From positions 80,483-144,482 of the forward strand of contig CAWGBF010000007.1 in NCBI GenBank assembly GCA_963820775.1: a stretch of 64,000 bases of DNA. The letters are read 5' to 3'. The translations under genes were made by a program, and so were the position numbers. The notes beneath the pieces were generated by a model, which saw only the letters and a program-made list of their open reading frames with translations, ran no database searches and had not been told where the DNA came from. Every line of letters starts with the position of its first letter. Within the stretch, counting starts at the first letter, position 1. The stretch comes from Roseiarcus sp963820775 (lineage in GTDB: Bacteria > Pseudomonadota > Alphaproteobacteria > Rhizobiales > Beijerinckiaceae). Positions 45,650 through 54,777 of this stretch are shown one piece after another.

Positions 45650-45686
45650 GGGGCGGAGCCCACCGGCGCCCGCCCCCTACTTTTTT
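45650..45686 (+). terminator. Intrinsic terminator between the PQQ dehydrogenase and cytochrome c genes
   Basis: Arms ggggcgg (45650-45656) and ccgcccc (45670-45676), then tttttt at 45681-45686. It lies 13 bp after the dehydrogenase stop and 27 bp before the cytochrome start, so the downstream genes are probably expressed at a lower level by read-through or from their own promoter. Confidence 0.75.
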
Positions 45687-45712
45687 CACGCCCGAGCCGG
45701 AGTTTATCCCCC

Positions 45713-46054
45713 TTGAGCAACCGCGCATGGCTTCCGCTGTTTGCGGGAGCGCTTATGGCTCTCGCGCCTGATTTGGCGCTGGCGCAGCAAACAGCGCCGC
45801 CATCCGCTGCAGCGCCCGCCTCCAAACTGGATGTCCCGCAGCTGTTCGCCACCACTTGCGGCTGGTGCCACACGGATAGCGGCCGGGTCGCAGGCAAAGG
45901 GCCACAGCTGATGAACACCGCTCGCAGCGACGACTTTATCCGCAACCGCATCAAAAACGGCAAGGAAGGCGCAATGCCGGCGTTCGGCAGCACCTTTTCC
46001 GACGCGGACATCGATCAGATCATCGCCTATATCCGCAATCTGAAGCCGGACTGA
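45713..46054 (+). CDS. Periplasmic c-type cytochrome (electron acceptor of the PQQ dehydrogenase)
   Basis: A 113-residue protein, TTG start. Signal peptide MSNRAWLPLFAGALMALAPD to LALAQ, an Ala/Pro linker, one heme site CGWCH, and the axial Met in GAMPAFGSTFSDADIDQIIAYIRNL. The size is small for the specific cytochrome cL/XoxG but the context fits that role. It lies between the dehydrogenase and a MoxJ/XoxJ-like binding protein; the stop overlaps the ribosome site (gaggag) of the latter. Confidence 0.85.
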   Translation: MSNRAWLPLFAGALMALAPDLALAQQTAPPSAAAPASKLDVPQLFATTCGWCHTDSGRVAGKGPQLMNTARSDDFIRNRIKNGKEGAMPAFGSTFSDADIDQIIAYIRNLKPD

Positions 46055-46068
46055 GGAGTAATCTTGCG

Positions 46069-46833
46069 ATGAAGCGCGTCTTCCCGGTTCTCGCCCTGTG
46101 CTGCCTTGCCTTCGCTGTCCATGCACGCACGCTCGCCGAGATCAAGGAGCGTGGCGCGATCGGGCTTTGCGCGCATCCGAACTCGCTGCCTTTCGCAAGC
46201 AAGACGGCGGAGCCGCCGGGATTTCAGATCGAGCTGGGACGGGCGCTGGCGCGCGAGCTTGGAGTGTCGCTGACGCCTGATTGGATCCTGACGGCGGTCC
46301 AGATCTCCCGCGCGGATTGCGACATCATGCTTGATGTCATCGCGGACCCTGAGGCGCAGGAGGAATCGAGACTCAAACTTTCCCAGCCCTACTACCGCTC
46401 CGGGGTATCGTTGGCGGTGCCGCAGAACAGCCGAATCAGCTCCTTCGCGAGCCTGGATGGCACGACCAAGGTAGGCGTACAGGTCGGATCGATCGCCGCC
46501 ATGACGCTCGATCAGCGGCACGTCCGCATCTCCATCTTCGGTTTTGAAGAGGACATGCTGGATGCGATCGGGGCGCATGAGGTCGACGCCGCAGCGGTTA
46601 CCGCGACCTCGGCCGAATATTACAACAAGCGCCATCCTGGGCACGAGGTGGTGGTGTTGCCGCCCGACGAGACGGCGCCAGCGCTGTCGTGGAACGTAGC
46701 CGTGGGAATGCGGCGGCCTGACGCTACCCTTAAGGAAGCGATCGACGCGGCGATGGTGCGGTTGACCAAGGACGGAACGATCACCGCGATTTATGCGCGC
46801 TACGGCGTAACCGTGCTGCCGCCGAAGCTGTAG
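46069..46833 (+). CDS. MoxJ/XoxJ-like periplasmic substrate-binding protein
   Basis: A 254-residue exported protein (MKRVFPVLALCCLAFAVHAR signal). It is a type 3 solute-binding fold: LAEIKERGAIGLCAHPNSLPFAS, PPGFQIELGRALARELGV, DCDIMLDVIADPEA, KVGVQVGSIAAMTL and AVTATSAEYYNKRHPGH. No ABC permease is adjacent, and the gene order dehydrogenase-cytochrome-binding protein matches xoxFGJ, where J interacts with or helps activate the dehydrogenase. An amino-acid-binding role remains possible. Confidence 0.82.
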   Translation: MKRVFPVLALCCLAFAVHARTLAEIKERGAIGLCAHPNSLPFASKTAEPPGFQIELGRALARELGVSLTPDWILTAVQISRADCDIMLDVIADPEAQEESRLKLSQPYYRSGVSLAVPQNSRISSFASLDGTTKVGVQVGSIAAMTLDQRHVRISIFGFEEDMLDAIGAHEVDAAAVTATSAEYYNKRHPGHEVVVLPPDETAPALSWNVAVGMRRPDATLKEAIDAAMVRLTKDGTITAIYARYGVTVLPPKL

Positions 46834-46845
46834 GTCTCAGCTTTT

Positions 46846-46872
46846 CTGATAGGGCGCTGCGCCTCTTATCAG
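46846..46872 (+). terminator. Hairpin after the MoxJ/XoxJ-like gene
   Basis: ctgatagggcgc and gcgcctcttatcag form an imperfect stem 13 bp after the stop. No T-run follows, so it may be a Rho-independent end with weak tail or only a stabilising hairpin. Confidence 0.4.
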
Positions 46873-46935
46873 GCACACGGCGACAGACGACGCGACGGCG
46901 ATTGGGTATGATTGACCTTCGGGAGGAAGAACCCA

Positions 46936-48039
46936 ATGAATCGCATCGCACGTCTTGTCGCGGCCGCTCTGCTGTTGTCGTCGCCTGCCGCTGCGCAAAT
47001 TCTGCAAGCGCCCGCGCAGCTCTACAACGAAGGCGATCTTAAGCTGGAGAGCGGCGAAACGATCAAGGATTTCTCGATCTCCTATGTCACTTTCGGAACG
47101 CTCAACGCCAAGAAGTCAAATGCCATTCTGATGGTGACGGCGCTCGGCGGCAACCATCACCGGCTCGATTTCATGATCGGCCCCGGCAAGGCGCTCGACC
47201 CCGAAAAGTATTTCATCATCTGCACCGACGCGATCGGCAATGGGCTCTCGACTTCGCCGAGCAATTCAAAGGTTCAACCGCGCATGCAGTTTCCGCACTT
47301 CGTCATCCGAGACATGATTGAATCGCAATATCGGCTGCTGAAAGAGAAATTCGGCATCGACCATGCCGTGGCGGTCATCGGCCCCTCGATGGGGGGCATG
47401 CAAACCTTGCAATGGGGAGTGAGCCACCCCGATTATATGGATGCTCTCATCGCCATCGTGCCGCTTGCCAAAACGCCGACCTGGGGCGTGGCGGTGGTCG
47501 AAGCCTCGCGTAAGGCGATCATGGAGGATCCGGCGTGGAGAGATGGCAATTACGATGCGCCGCCTGAGAAGGGCGTGCGGCTGTGGCGCGATATCGTCAA
47601 TCTTTTGGCTGCGCGCACCCCGGAAATGTATTCGGCCCAGTTCAAGAACCCAACTGACGTCCTGCCTTGGTTGACCGAACAGGAGAACGCCATGATGAAG
47701 GCGTTCGACGCCAATGACTGGATTTACCAGGGCTGGGCTTATGAGCGGCACGACGTCGGCGGCACGCCTGGGTTCAATGGCGACACCGCCAAGGCTTTGG
47801 CCGCGATCAAAGCGAAAACCTTGATCCTTACCGGCACGAAGGATCTGCTCAATCCGGATTTCGAGCCAAAGGAAGCGGCGAAGAATATCGCAAACGTCAA
47901 GGTCGTCACGATCAGCCCAGGCACAGTGAGGGGCCACGCATCAGCCGGCGGATTTTTTCCGGAGGACGTTGAGTTTCTCAACCGCGAAACCGGCGCCTTT
48001 TTGAATGACGTCACCGAAGGCGGAAAAAGGCTACAATAG
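46936..48039 (+). CDS. Exported alpha/beta hydrolase of the homoserine acetyltransferase (MetX) fold
   Basis: A 367-residue protein with a signal peptide (MNRIARLVAAALLLSSPAAA-Q), unlike true cytoplasmic MetX. The MetX-like fold is shown by ISYVTFGTLNAKKSNAIL, the nucleophile IGPSMGGMQTLQW, ILTGTKDLLNPDF (Asp) and RGHASAGGF (His). The missing homoserine-specific context and its export suggest a periplasmic esterase or acyltransferase. Start at 46936, after gggaggaag, is preferred over 46912. It is next to the quinoprotein locus, though behind a hairpin. Confidence 0.85.
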   Translation: MNRIARLVAAALLLSSPAAAQILQAPAQLYNEGDLKLESGETIKDFSISYVTFGTLNAKKSNAILMVTALGGNHHRLDFMIGPGKALDPEKYFIICTDAIGNGLSTSPSNSKVQPRMQFPHFVIRDMIESQYRLLKEKFGIDHAVAVIGPSMGGMQTLQWGVSHPDYMDALIAIVPLAKTPTWGVAVVEASRKAIMEDPAWRDGNYDAPPEKGVRLWRDIVNLLAARTPEMYSAQFKNPTDVLPWLTEQENAMMKAFDANDWIYQGWAYERHDVGGTPGFNGDTAKALAAIKAKTLILTGTKDLLNPDFEPKEAAKNIANVKVVTISPGTVRGHASAGGFFPEDVEFLNRETGAFLNDVTEGGKRLQ

Positions 48040-48126
48040 GCAAGAGGGAGGTCGGCCCCTCGCGTCAACACTCTCGCCGCCCAGTCTTAGCCGAAGGGGA
48101 AGCCGGGGCAGGCCGCCTGCTGAACG

Positions 48127-49380
48127 TTACGCCCATTCGCCCTTGCGGAACACCGGCGTGCGGCCGCCGTTCGCATCGAGGCCGTCGATGTCGATCCTGT
48201 CCGATCCAATCATCCAGTCGATATGGATCATGCTCTTGTTGCCGCCCCGCTCCGCGATCTCCTCGGGGCTAAGCTTCGCGCCGTCGACGAAGCATTTCGC
48301 GTAGCATTGCCCAAGCGCGATGTGGCAGGCGGCGTTCTCGTCGAACAGCGTATTGAAGAACAAGAGACCGCTCTTCGAGATCGGCGAGGAATGGGGCACC
48401 AGCGCGACCTCGCCGAGGCGGCGCGCGCCCTCGTCGCTGTCGAGCACTTTGTTCAAGACATCCTCGCCGCGCTCAGCCTTCGCTTCGACGATGCGTCCCC
48501 CTTCAAAGCGGACAGCGATGTTGTCGATGAGCGTGCCTTGATAGGAAAGCGGCTTGGTGCTCGCGACATGGCCGTCGACCCGGCGCACATGCGGCGTGGT
48601 GAAAACCTCTTCAGTCGGAATGTTCGGGTTACAGGTGACGCCGTTCTTCGCCGTCGCGGCACCGCCCTGCCAGTCGTGGCCGTCAGCGAGCCCGATGGTA
48701 AGATCCGTGCCTGGCCCTGAATAATAGAGAGCATGAAATTTTTGGGCGTTCAGCCATTCCGTGCGTTGGCTCAGAGCGGCGTTATGCGCATTCCACGCCG
48801 AAACCGGATCGTCATTGTCGACGCGGGAGGCGGAGAAGATCGCCTCCGCCAGCTTGCCGGTGGCGACTTCGTCCTCGTCGCCGGGAAAGACCCTCTTCGC
48901 CCACGAGACGGTCGGATAGGCGACGATGTTCCAGTTGATGTCAAAGCCGGTGATCTTCTCGAGCGCCGGCTGATAGGCGATCGAATTGGCCTTGTTGGCG
49001 CGGGCGACTTTGGCCGGGTCCTCCTGCGACAGGAGCATCGGATCGTCGCCGACAATGGCGAGCCGCGCCGTATTGGCGGCGAAAGCCTTGCCGACGCCTT
49101 CATAGAGCCAGCCTGGAGCGCGGTCGAAGCTTGCGTCCGGCGCGAAGCGATATCGCGAAAGCGTGATTTCTTCGTCGGAGAGGATCGGCGTCACCAGGCC
49201 CGCGCCCGCCTTGTAAGCCTCGGCCACGATCCGCCGCGCCAGTGGCAGCGCCGACACCGGCGCGGTCAAAAAAAGGTCCTGCCCCGGTTGAAGCCTGAGG
49301 CCTACCTTGACCGCCGTCTCGGCCAGCCTCTCGAGCTTCGCCGGGTCGATCGAGGGGAAATTGCGCTGATGGGTGGTCAT
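48127..49380 (-). CDS. M29 family aminopeptidase
   Basis: A 417-residue cytoplasmic metallopeptidase of the AmpS/aminopeptidase T family. Metal ligands are expected in PNIPTEEVFTTPH (Glu), RFEGGRIVEAKAERGE (Glu), EVALVPHSSPIS (Glu/His), NAACHIALGQCY (His) and KSMIHIDWMIGS (His/Asp), all present. It releases N-terminal residues from short peptides. It is a single gene with no clear operon partners. Confidence 0.93.
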   Translation of the reverse strand: MTTHQRNFPSIDPAKLERLAETAVKVGLRLQPGQDLFLTAPVSALPLARRIVAEAYKAGAGLVTPILSDEEITLSRYRFAPDASFDRAPGWLYEGVGKAFAANTARLAIVGDDPMLLSQEDPAKVARANKANSIAYQPALEKITGFDINWNIVAYPTVSWAKRVFPGDEDEVATGKLAEAIFSASRVDNDDPVSAWNAHNAALSQRTEWLNAQKFHALYYSGPGTDLTIGLADGHDWQGGAATAKNGVTCNPNIPTEEVFTTPHVRRVDGHVASTKPLSYQGTLIDNIAVRFEGGRIVEAKAERGEDVLNKVLDSDEGARRLGEVALVPHSSPISKSGLLFFNTLFDENAACHIALGQCYAKCFVDGAKLSPEEIAERGGNKSMIHIDWMIGSDRIDIDGLDANGGRTPVFRKGEWA

Positions 49381-49583
49381 TTCAGGCTCCGGGAAGGTTG
49401 GCTTGGAGACCCTCTCCTAAGACAGTGGCGGCCCTAGGGCCACAGGGGGTAAATTGGCGGTTGAAACCTAACGTTCGCGAATGCTGCCGTTCCTCGCGCA
49501 AGGTGCGGCGCACTGCGTGGAGGACGCGGTGACGCTCGCCGCCGCCGACCGGCTCAAGCGAATCATTTGCCGCTGAAGACGCC

Positions 49584-50003
49584 ATGAGGAATAAAAGATC
49601 GCGCCCGATGCCGGCCGATGTGGCCGCAGTTTTCTCCGTATTCCCTGAGCGCGTTCGGGCGCGGCTTCTGGAGGTGCGGGAACTCATCTTTGAGGCCGCC
49701 GCCGGCCTGGAGGGCGTCGGCCCCCTGACGGAAACGCTGAAATGGGGCGAACCGGCCTATCTGACGGAGGCGACCGGCAGCGGAAGCACCATTCGGCTGG
49801 GCTGGTCGCGGCCTTCGGAGCACGAGTGCGCGGTGCTTTTCAACTGTCGAACGACGCTGGCGGACGATTTCCGCAGTCAGTTTCCTGGCGTATTCGCCTA
49901 TGAGAAGAACCGGGCCATTCTTTTAGACGCCGGTGAACCATTGCCCCAGGCTCCGCTTTCAGCCTGTCTCGCAAGGGCGCTCACCTATCATCGTCGGCGC
50001 TGA
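49584..50003 (+). CDS. DUF1801 domain protein
   Basis: A 139-residue protein with the DUF1801/YdhG-like pattern: VREL segment, ETLKWGEPAYLTEATGSGSTIRLGW, HECAVLFNCRTTLADDFRSQFPGVFAYEKNRAI. The fold is SCP2-like or Fe-S chaperone-like in some annotations; no activity is established. Divergent from the M29 gene and convergent with the next. Confidence 0.78.
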   Translation: MRNKRSRPMPADVAAVFSVFPERVRARLLEVRELIFEAAAGLEGVGPLTETLKWGEPAYLTEATGSGSTIRLGWSRPSEHECAVLFNCRTTLADDFRSQFPGVFAYEKNRAILLDAGEPLPQAPLSACLARALTYHRRR

Positions 50004-50046
50004 GGCTTGCCCTCCCTGCTCGCGGGAACCTTCACACCAGCGTTTA

Positions 50047-50355
50047 CTAGGCGAGGCGCTGCTCATAGTGCGTCGCCTTCTCGTCGAACCGGGCAAGCAC
50101 GGCACGCGCAGCCGTCGGCACGACCGACGCCTCCCAGTCGGAACCGGCGAAGGCTTTCACGCTGTCCGATGACGCGAATCGCATCAGCGTCATGAACTCT
50201 ACTTCGGGTTCGATCGGCCGGCGGTAGAGTTCGAGGCTCTCCAGTCCGGCGATGGTCCTTGCGAGAATGCCGGGGAAGATCGTCGCCCTGATAAGCTCTT
50301 CATAGCGGTCGGCGTTCTCCGGCGTCGTCCAGCCGCGCCACAAGCGCAAGATCAT
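50047..50355 (-). CDS. Antibiotic biosynthesis monooxygenase (ABM)-like dimeric barrel protein
   Basis: A 102-residue protein starting MILRLWRGWTTPENADRYEE. The fold pattern (two beta-alpha-beta repeats, IEPEVEFMTLMRFASSDSVKAF) is that of ABM/Dabb-like ferredoxin folds, used by small oxygenases or as catalytically silent stress proteins. ATG 50355 is preferred over 50367, because ggagga directly precedes it. The role is unknown. Confidence 0.72.
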   Translation of the reverse strand: MILRLWRGWTTPENADRYEELIRATIFPGILARTIAGLESLELYRRPIEPEVEFMTLMRFASSDSVKAFAGSDWEASVVPTAARAVLARFDEKATHYEQRLA

Positions 50356-50540
50356 CTCATCCTCCATGTTTCCGCCGCCTCGTGTCGAGGGATAGTGCCC
50401 GTGATTGCCTCATGCATAGTGGAGGCGGGCGCGCGGCTCTTGGGAAAAATTGCGATTTCGAGGCGCTTTCGTCCTCGCGGCTGAAATTGATCGATGCGTC
50501 GCCTATATTTCATCTTTGCTGACGCTTCTCCGCGGGAATT

Positions 50541-51951
50541 TTGCGTTTGGATCAGGACAACGAAGCCAATCGGCTGAGCGCGCGGGCCACTCGCTACGCC
50601 CGGCTCGGCGTCAACGCCGGCGCGCTCGCCGCCCGGGTCGGGGTCAACCGGCTGCGCGGGGGCAGGCGCGAGACAGACGCCAAGGCGCTCGCTTCCGCGC
50701 TGGGCTCGATGAAGGGCCCGTTGATGAAGGTCGCGCAGATGCTGACGACCATCCCCGACGCGGTGCCCGCGGATTTCGCCGCCGAACTGGCAAAGCTCCA
50801 GTCGCAGGCGCCGCCGATGGGAGCCTCGTTCGTGCGGCGCCGCATGCGGGCCGAGCTAGGGCCAGACTGGCGCGAGCTTTTCGCCGAGTTCGACTTCAAG
50901 CCTGCGGCCGCCGCATCGCTCGGCCAGGTGCACCGAGCCGTAAGCCTCAACGGCAAGGGGCTGGCGTGCAAGCTGCAATATCCGGACATGGCCTCGGCGG
51001 TGGAGACGGACCTCTCCAATCTCGACCTTTTGTTCTCGCTGCATCGGCGCGCCAGCGCCGCAATCGACACCCGTGAGATGGCGCGCGAGATCCGGGAGCG
51101 AGTGCGCGAAGAACTCGACTACCAGCGAGAGGCCAAGGTCGCTCGGCTCTATCGCGTGATGCTCGCCGACCGGCCGTTCGTGCGCGTGCCGCGGGTCGAG
51201 GACAGCCTGTCGACGCGGCGACTCCTCACGATGCAATGGCTCGACGGAGAACCGCTGGTCGCGTTCGAGACTGCGCCACAGGAAGCGCGCGACGCCATCG
51301 CCGTCGGCCTGTTCGAGGCGTGGTGGCGCCCGTTCCTCCGCTACGGCGTCATTCACGGCGATCCCCATCTCGGCAATTATACGGTCGCGGCGTCGGGGGA
51401 CGGGGAGAAGCGCGGCGTCGATGGCGTCAATCTGTTCGACTACGGCTGCGTGCGCATCTTTCCGCCGCGATTCGTGCTTCGGCGTGGTCGAGCTTTATCG
51501 GGCGCTTAAGGCGAACGACAAGGCCCGAATCGCGCACGCCTTCGAGATGTGGGGCTTCGCCAAGCTCACGCCCGGCACGACCGAAGCGATGACCCTTTGG
51601 GCGCGATTCATGTGTGGTCCGATTCTCGATGATCGAGTGCGCACCGCCGCCGATGGGGTCAAGCCGTCGGAGTACGGCCGCCGCGAAATCGGCCAGGTGA
51701 TGCGCGCCTTGAGGGCCGAGGGCGGCGGCCTGCCGGTGCCGCGCGAATTCGTGTTTCTCGAACGGGCGACAATCGGGCTCGGCAGCGCGTTCCTGCGCCT
51801 TGGCGCGCGGCTCAACTTTCATCGCATGTACGAGGGCGCGATCGCCGGGTTCGACGAGGAGGCGGTTACGCGCCGGCAGGCCGGGGCGCTCGAGGCTGTC
51901 GGGCTCGGCGCGGCTGGCGCGCCGGCTGAACGCCGAGCCTCCGTGGGTTAA
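50541..51951 (+). CDS. ABC1/AarF/UbiB-family atypical kinase, frameshifted
   Basis: A 469-residue protein after removal of one base near 51478. Motifs: SMKGPLMKVAQMLTT (family KxGQ region), AAAASLGQVHRAV (Ala-rich nucleotide loop), LACKLQYPDM (Lys), EELDYQREA, GVIHGDPHLGNY and NLFDYGCVRIF (metal-binding Asp). The second frame continues GVVELYRALKANDKARI to YEGAIAGFDEEAV. Family members support ubiquinone synthesis or lipid homeostasis; this one lacks UbiB-type C-terminal membrane helices, so a UbiB role is not assured. Start TTG 50541 is uncertain. Confidence 0.82.
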
Positions 51952-52030
51952 GCGAAGCCGGCTCGACGAGCCGGAATTGCGATGCTACCGGCGTCGGGCG
52001 GCGCTTCGTCGCCGGCGAGGGAGGAGAAGC

Positions 52031-53209
52031 ATGCGCCGGACTCAGGTCGCGATCATCGGCGGCGGCCCGGCTGGCCTGCTCCTGTCCCATTTGCTGCACG
52101 GCCATGGAATCGACAGCGTCGTGCTCGAGCGGCAGACGAAAGCCTATGTGCTCAAGCGCATCCGCGCCGGGGTGCTCGAATACGGCTCGGTCCAGGTCTT
52201 GCGCGATTCGGGCGCCGGCGAGCGGATGGATCGCGAAGGTCATGCACATGACGGCAGCTTTATCGTCTGGCAGGACCGCGATCCGTTTCTCATCGACACC
52301 AAAACGCACGCGGGCAGGCCGATGTGGTCGCATGGCCAGACCGCGATCACCGAGGAGCTGTATCGGATCCGACAACGCGACGGCGGACGCATCATCGAAG
52401 AAGCCGAGAATGTCCGGCTCCACGATCTGACCACCGCGGCGCCCAAGGTGACGTACGAGAAGGCCGGCGCGGCCGAGACGCTCGAATGCGACTTCATCGC
52501 CGGCTGCGACGGGTTCCACGGCGTGTCGCGCCAGAGCATTCCGAAAACCGTGCTCAAGATCTTCGAGCGCGCCTATCCGTTTGGCTGGCTCGGAATTATG
52601 TCGGAAACGCCGCCGGTCGGAGAGGTCATCTACGCCAGGCACGAACGGGGCTTCGCTCTCGCCTCGCTGCGCAATCCGATGCTGAGCCGCTACTACATCC
52701 AGTGCGGCCTCGACACGCGGATCGAGGACTGGCCGGACGATCGGTTCTGGGACGAGTTGAAGCGGCGGTTTCCAGACGACATCGCGCGCAAGATCGTGAC
52801 CGGGCCGTCGATCGAAAAGTCGATCGCGCCGCTGCGCAGCTTCGTCGCCGAGCCGATGCGCCATGGCCGGCTTTTTCTCGCCGGCGACGCAGCGCACATC
52901 GTTCCGCCGACCGGGGCGAAAGGCCTCAACCTCGCGATCTCCGACGTCTTCTATCTTCAGCGCGCGTTCGCGGCGCATTTTCAAAAAGGGGACGACCGCT
53001 ATCTCGAGAGCTATTCGGATATGGCGCTGAGGCGCGTCTGGGCCTCCGAGCGCTTCTCGTGGTGGCTGACCAAGCTCTTGCACGTCTTTCCCGACGACGA
53101 CGCATTCGAGACCCGGATCAAGCTCAGCGAATTCGATCATCTTCACCGCTCGAAGCACGCGGAGGCCGTCGTCGCCGAGCAATATGCGGGATTACCGTTC
53201 GAGGACTGA
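52031..53209 (+). CDS. pobA: 4-hydroxybenzoate 3-monooxygenase
   Basis: A 392-residue FAD enzyme that converts 4-hydroxybenzoate to protocatechuate with NADPH and O2. FAD motif AIIGGGPAGLLLSHLLHGHGI, substrate/active-site segment RIRAGVLEYGSVQVL, CDFIAGCDGFHGVSR, and the second FAD motif RLFLAGDAAHIVPPTGAKGLNLAISDV are diagnostic. A perfect gaggagaag lies just before ATG. No other protocatechuate genes or a PobR regulator are adjacent. Confidence 0.95.
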   Translation: MRRTQVAIIGGGPAGLLLSHLLHGHGIDSVVLERQTKAYVLKRIRAGVLEYGSVQVLRDSGAGERMDREGHAHDGSFIVWQDRDPFLIDTKTHAGRPMWSHGQTAITEELYRIRQRDGGRIIEEAENVRLHDLTTAAPKVTYEKAGAAETLECDFIAGCDGFHGVSRQSIPKTVLKIFERAYPFGWLGIMSETPPVGEVIYARHERGFALASLRNPMLSRYYIQCGLDTRIEDWPDDRFWDELKRRFPDDIARKIVTGPSIEKSIAPLRSFVAEPMRHGRLFLAGDAAHIVPPTGAKGLNLAISDVFYLQRAFAAHFQKGDDRYLESYSDMALRRVWASERFSWWLTKLLHVFPDDDAFETRIKLSEFDHLHRSKHAEAVVAEQYAGLPFED

Positions 53210-53227
53210 AGGGCGCGGGCAAGAGTG

Positions 53228-53713
53228 TCATGTCGCCGCTATGCCGACAATGAACAGCACGGACGCCGCTGTCGACGCGATCAATCGAACATGATTCCAG
53301 AACGTCCAATCCCGGACGTAACCCGCCCATAAAGACGCGCCTTCCGCGCTCGACGGATCGACGGCCGCGAGCGCATTGTTGAGAGGCACGTTGAATGCGA
53401 CGGTGACGCCGAGCATGCCAATGACGTAGATGGCGCCGCCGGCGAGTACGGCCGTCGATCCCGGCCCGCTCCAGCGGAAAAGGGCGAGCCCTGCAAGGAT
53501 CCCCGCCGCCAGCGTCGTGCCGAAGAACAGAGGTATGAACACGGACTTCACGATGTCGACGTTGATGGCGTTCATCGCGGCGACGCCCGCGGCCGGCGCG
53601 ATGCGCGCGAACGACGTCATGATGAAGGTGGAGAAGGCGAAATAGACGCCTGCAATCAATCCGCAGCCGATTGCGGAAAACCAGAGGAGGCCAGTCGTCA
53701 AAAGTTGGGCCAT
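53228..53713 (-). CDS. DUF1772 (anthrone oxygenase-like) membrane protein
   Basis: A 161-residue protein with four helices (LLWFSAIGCGLIAGVYFAFSTFIM, VFIPLFFGTTLAAGILAGLALF, AVLAGGAIYVIGMLGVTVAFNVPLNNAL, VRLIASTAASVLFIVGIA). The FNVPLNNAL motif marks DUF1772. It is divergent from a TetR gene with a palindromic operator between them, so it is the probable repressed target. The substrate is unknown. Confidence 0.85.
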   Translation of the reverse strand: MAQLLTTGLLWFSAIGCGLIAGVYFAFSTFIMTSFARIAPAAGVAAMNAINVDIVKSVFIPLFFGTTLAAGILAGLALFRWSGPGSTAVLAGGAIYVIGMLGVTVAFNVPLNNALAAVDPSSAEGASLWAGYVRDWTFWNHVRLIASTAASVLFIVGIAAT

Positions 53714-53781
53714 GTTTTAGACCCTTCGCCGGAGCGCCTGCGACGATGAGATGAGATCCTCCGGCACGAGATCTCCGCGCA

Positions 53782-53812
53782 CATCAAATACGATAATTCA
53801 TCGTATTTGATG
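53782..53812. promoter_or_regulatory. TetR operator, perfect 13-bp inverted repeat
   Basis: catcaaatacgat (53782-53794), spacer aattc, atcgtatttgatg (53800-53812), placed 69 bp before the DUF1772 start and 75 bp before tetR. The inner geometry ATACGA-N7-TCGTAT recurs at 54563-54581. Confidence 0.85.
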
Positions 53813-53886
53813 AATGCGATAAACTCTCTTATTAGACCGGTCAAGACCTTTTGCGAGCTCGATGGTGACGGGAAGTTCGAAGCGCG

Positions 53887-54573
53887 GTGGATCGGACGCC
53901 GAGGGCCGTGCAATCGCTCGGCTTGTTCCGAACTCAAAAACGAAGCCGAGAGCGCTTCGAGCGCATCCTGGCCTGCGCCGTCGAGGTCATGGCGGAAAAG
54001 GGCAGCGAAGACTTCCGGATGAGCGACATTGTCGAGCGGACCGGAATCGCCTTCGGCTCCCTCTATCAGTACTTCCCCGATAAGTCGTCGATCATCGGGA
54101 CGCTAGCCGAGCGCTACAATGCAATCGGGCGTGACTGCGTCCGCCAGGAACTCATAAAGGTGCGGGATCTCGAGGATCTGCACGAGACGCTATGGCGCAT
54201 AACCACGGCCTATTATCAGTTTTTTATCGATGAACCGGCTGTGCGCGACGTCTGGCAAGCGACCCAGGTCGACCGGACCCTTCAGGAGCTCGACAAGGAT
54301 GACGGCGCCTTTCTCACGAGGCTGCTCTTCGACGCCTTGCAGCCTATCGCCGCGACAGTTCCAGACTCGTCTCTATCGGTTTTTTGCCATGTGGTGATGG
54401 TGCTCATAGCCGCCGCCGTCCGCCACGCGATCACCTTGCCTCCGAGAGAAGGACGACGATTGCTCAACGTGTTCAAAGAGCTGCTGCCGCACGATCTGAG
54501 CGCCGCAGCGCGTCGCGGAGGCGACACGCATTCTCGAAGGAGTCTCAAGCCCGCTGCTGGGAATACGAGATAA
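53887..54573 (+). CDS. TetR-family transcriptional regulator
   Basis: A 228-residue repressor, GTG start. Helix-turn-helix region RERFERILACAVEVMAEKGSEDFRMSDIVERTGIAFGSLYQYFPDKSSIIG at residues 22-72, then a ligand-binding helical domain. It is divergent from the DUF1772 gene with the perfect palindrome between, consistent with autoregulation. The C-terminal 25 residues (AARRGGDTHSRRSLKPAAGN) are basic and disordered. The inducer is unknown. Confidence 0.9.
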   Translation: MDRTPRAVQSLGLFRTQKRSRERFERILACAVEVMAEKGSEDFRMSDIVERTGIAFGSLYQYFPDKSSIIGTLAERYNAIGRDCVRQELIKVRDLEDLHETLWRITTAYYQFFIDEPAVRDVWQATQVDRTLQELDKDDGAFLTRLLFDALQPIAATVPDSSLSVFCHVVMVLIAAAVRHAITLPPREGRRLLNVFKELLPHDLSAAARRGGDTHSRRSLKPAAGNTR

Positions 54574-54581
54574 TATCGTAT
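54563..54581. promoter_or_regulatory. Second operator-like site overlapping the tetR stop codon
   Basis: atacga (54563-54568), 7-bp spacer, tcgtat (54576-54581), the same half-sites and spacing as the core of the operator at 53782. It covers the TAA stop of tetR. The rest of 54574-54777 holds nothing recognised. Confidence 0.55.
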
Positions 54582-54777
54582 AACGCTCGGGCGCGGCGAA
54601 CTGCGGCCCGCGAAAAAACGAGAGGCGCCAGAGAATGGGCAGCCTCGGCCCAATCGCCTAGTCGAGCTGGATGAAGGATTGAATCGCCGGGGTTTCGCGA
54701 TCGCTTCCTGACTGGGCGGCCTCCGCCAAGTGACGGCCAACCTCTCACGTGCTACGCTGATCGCGGCGGCGTCTGAG

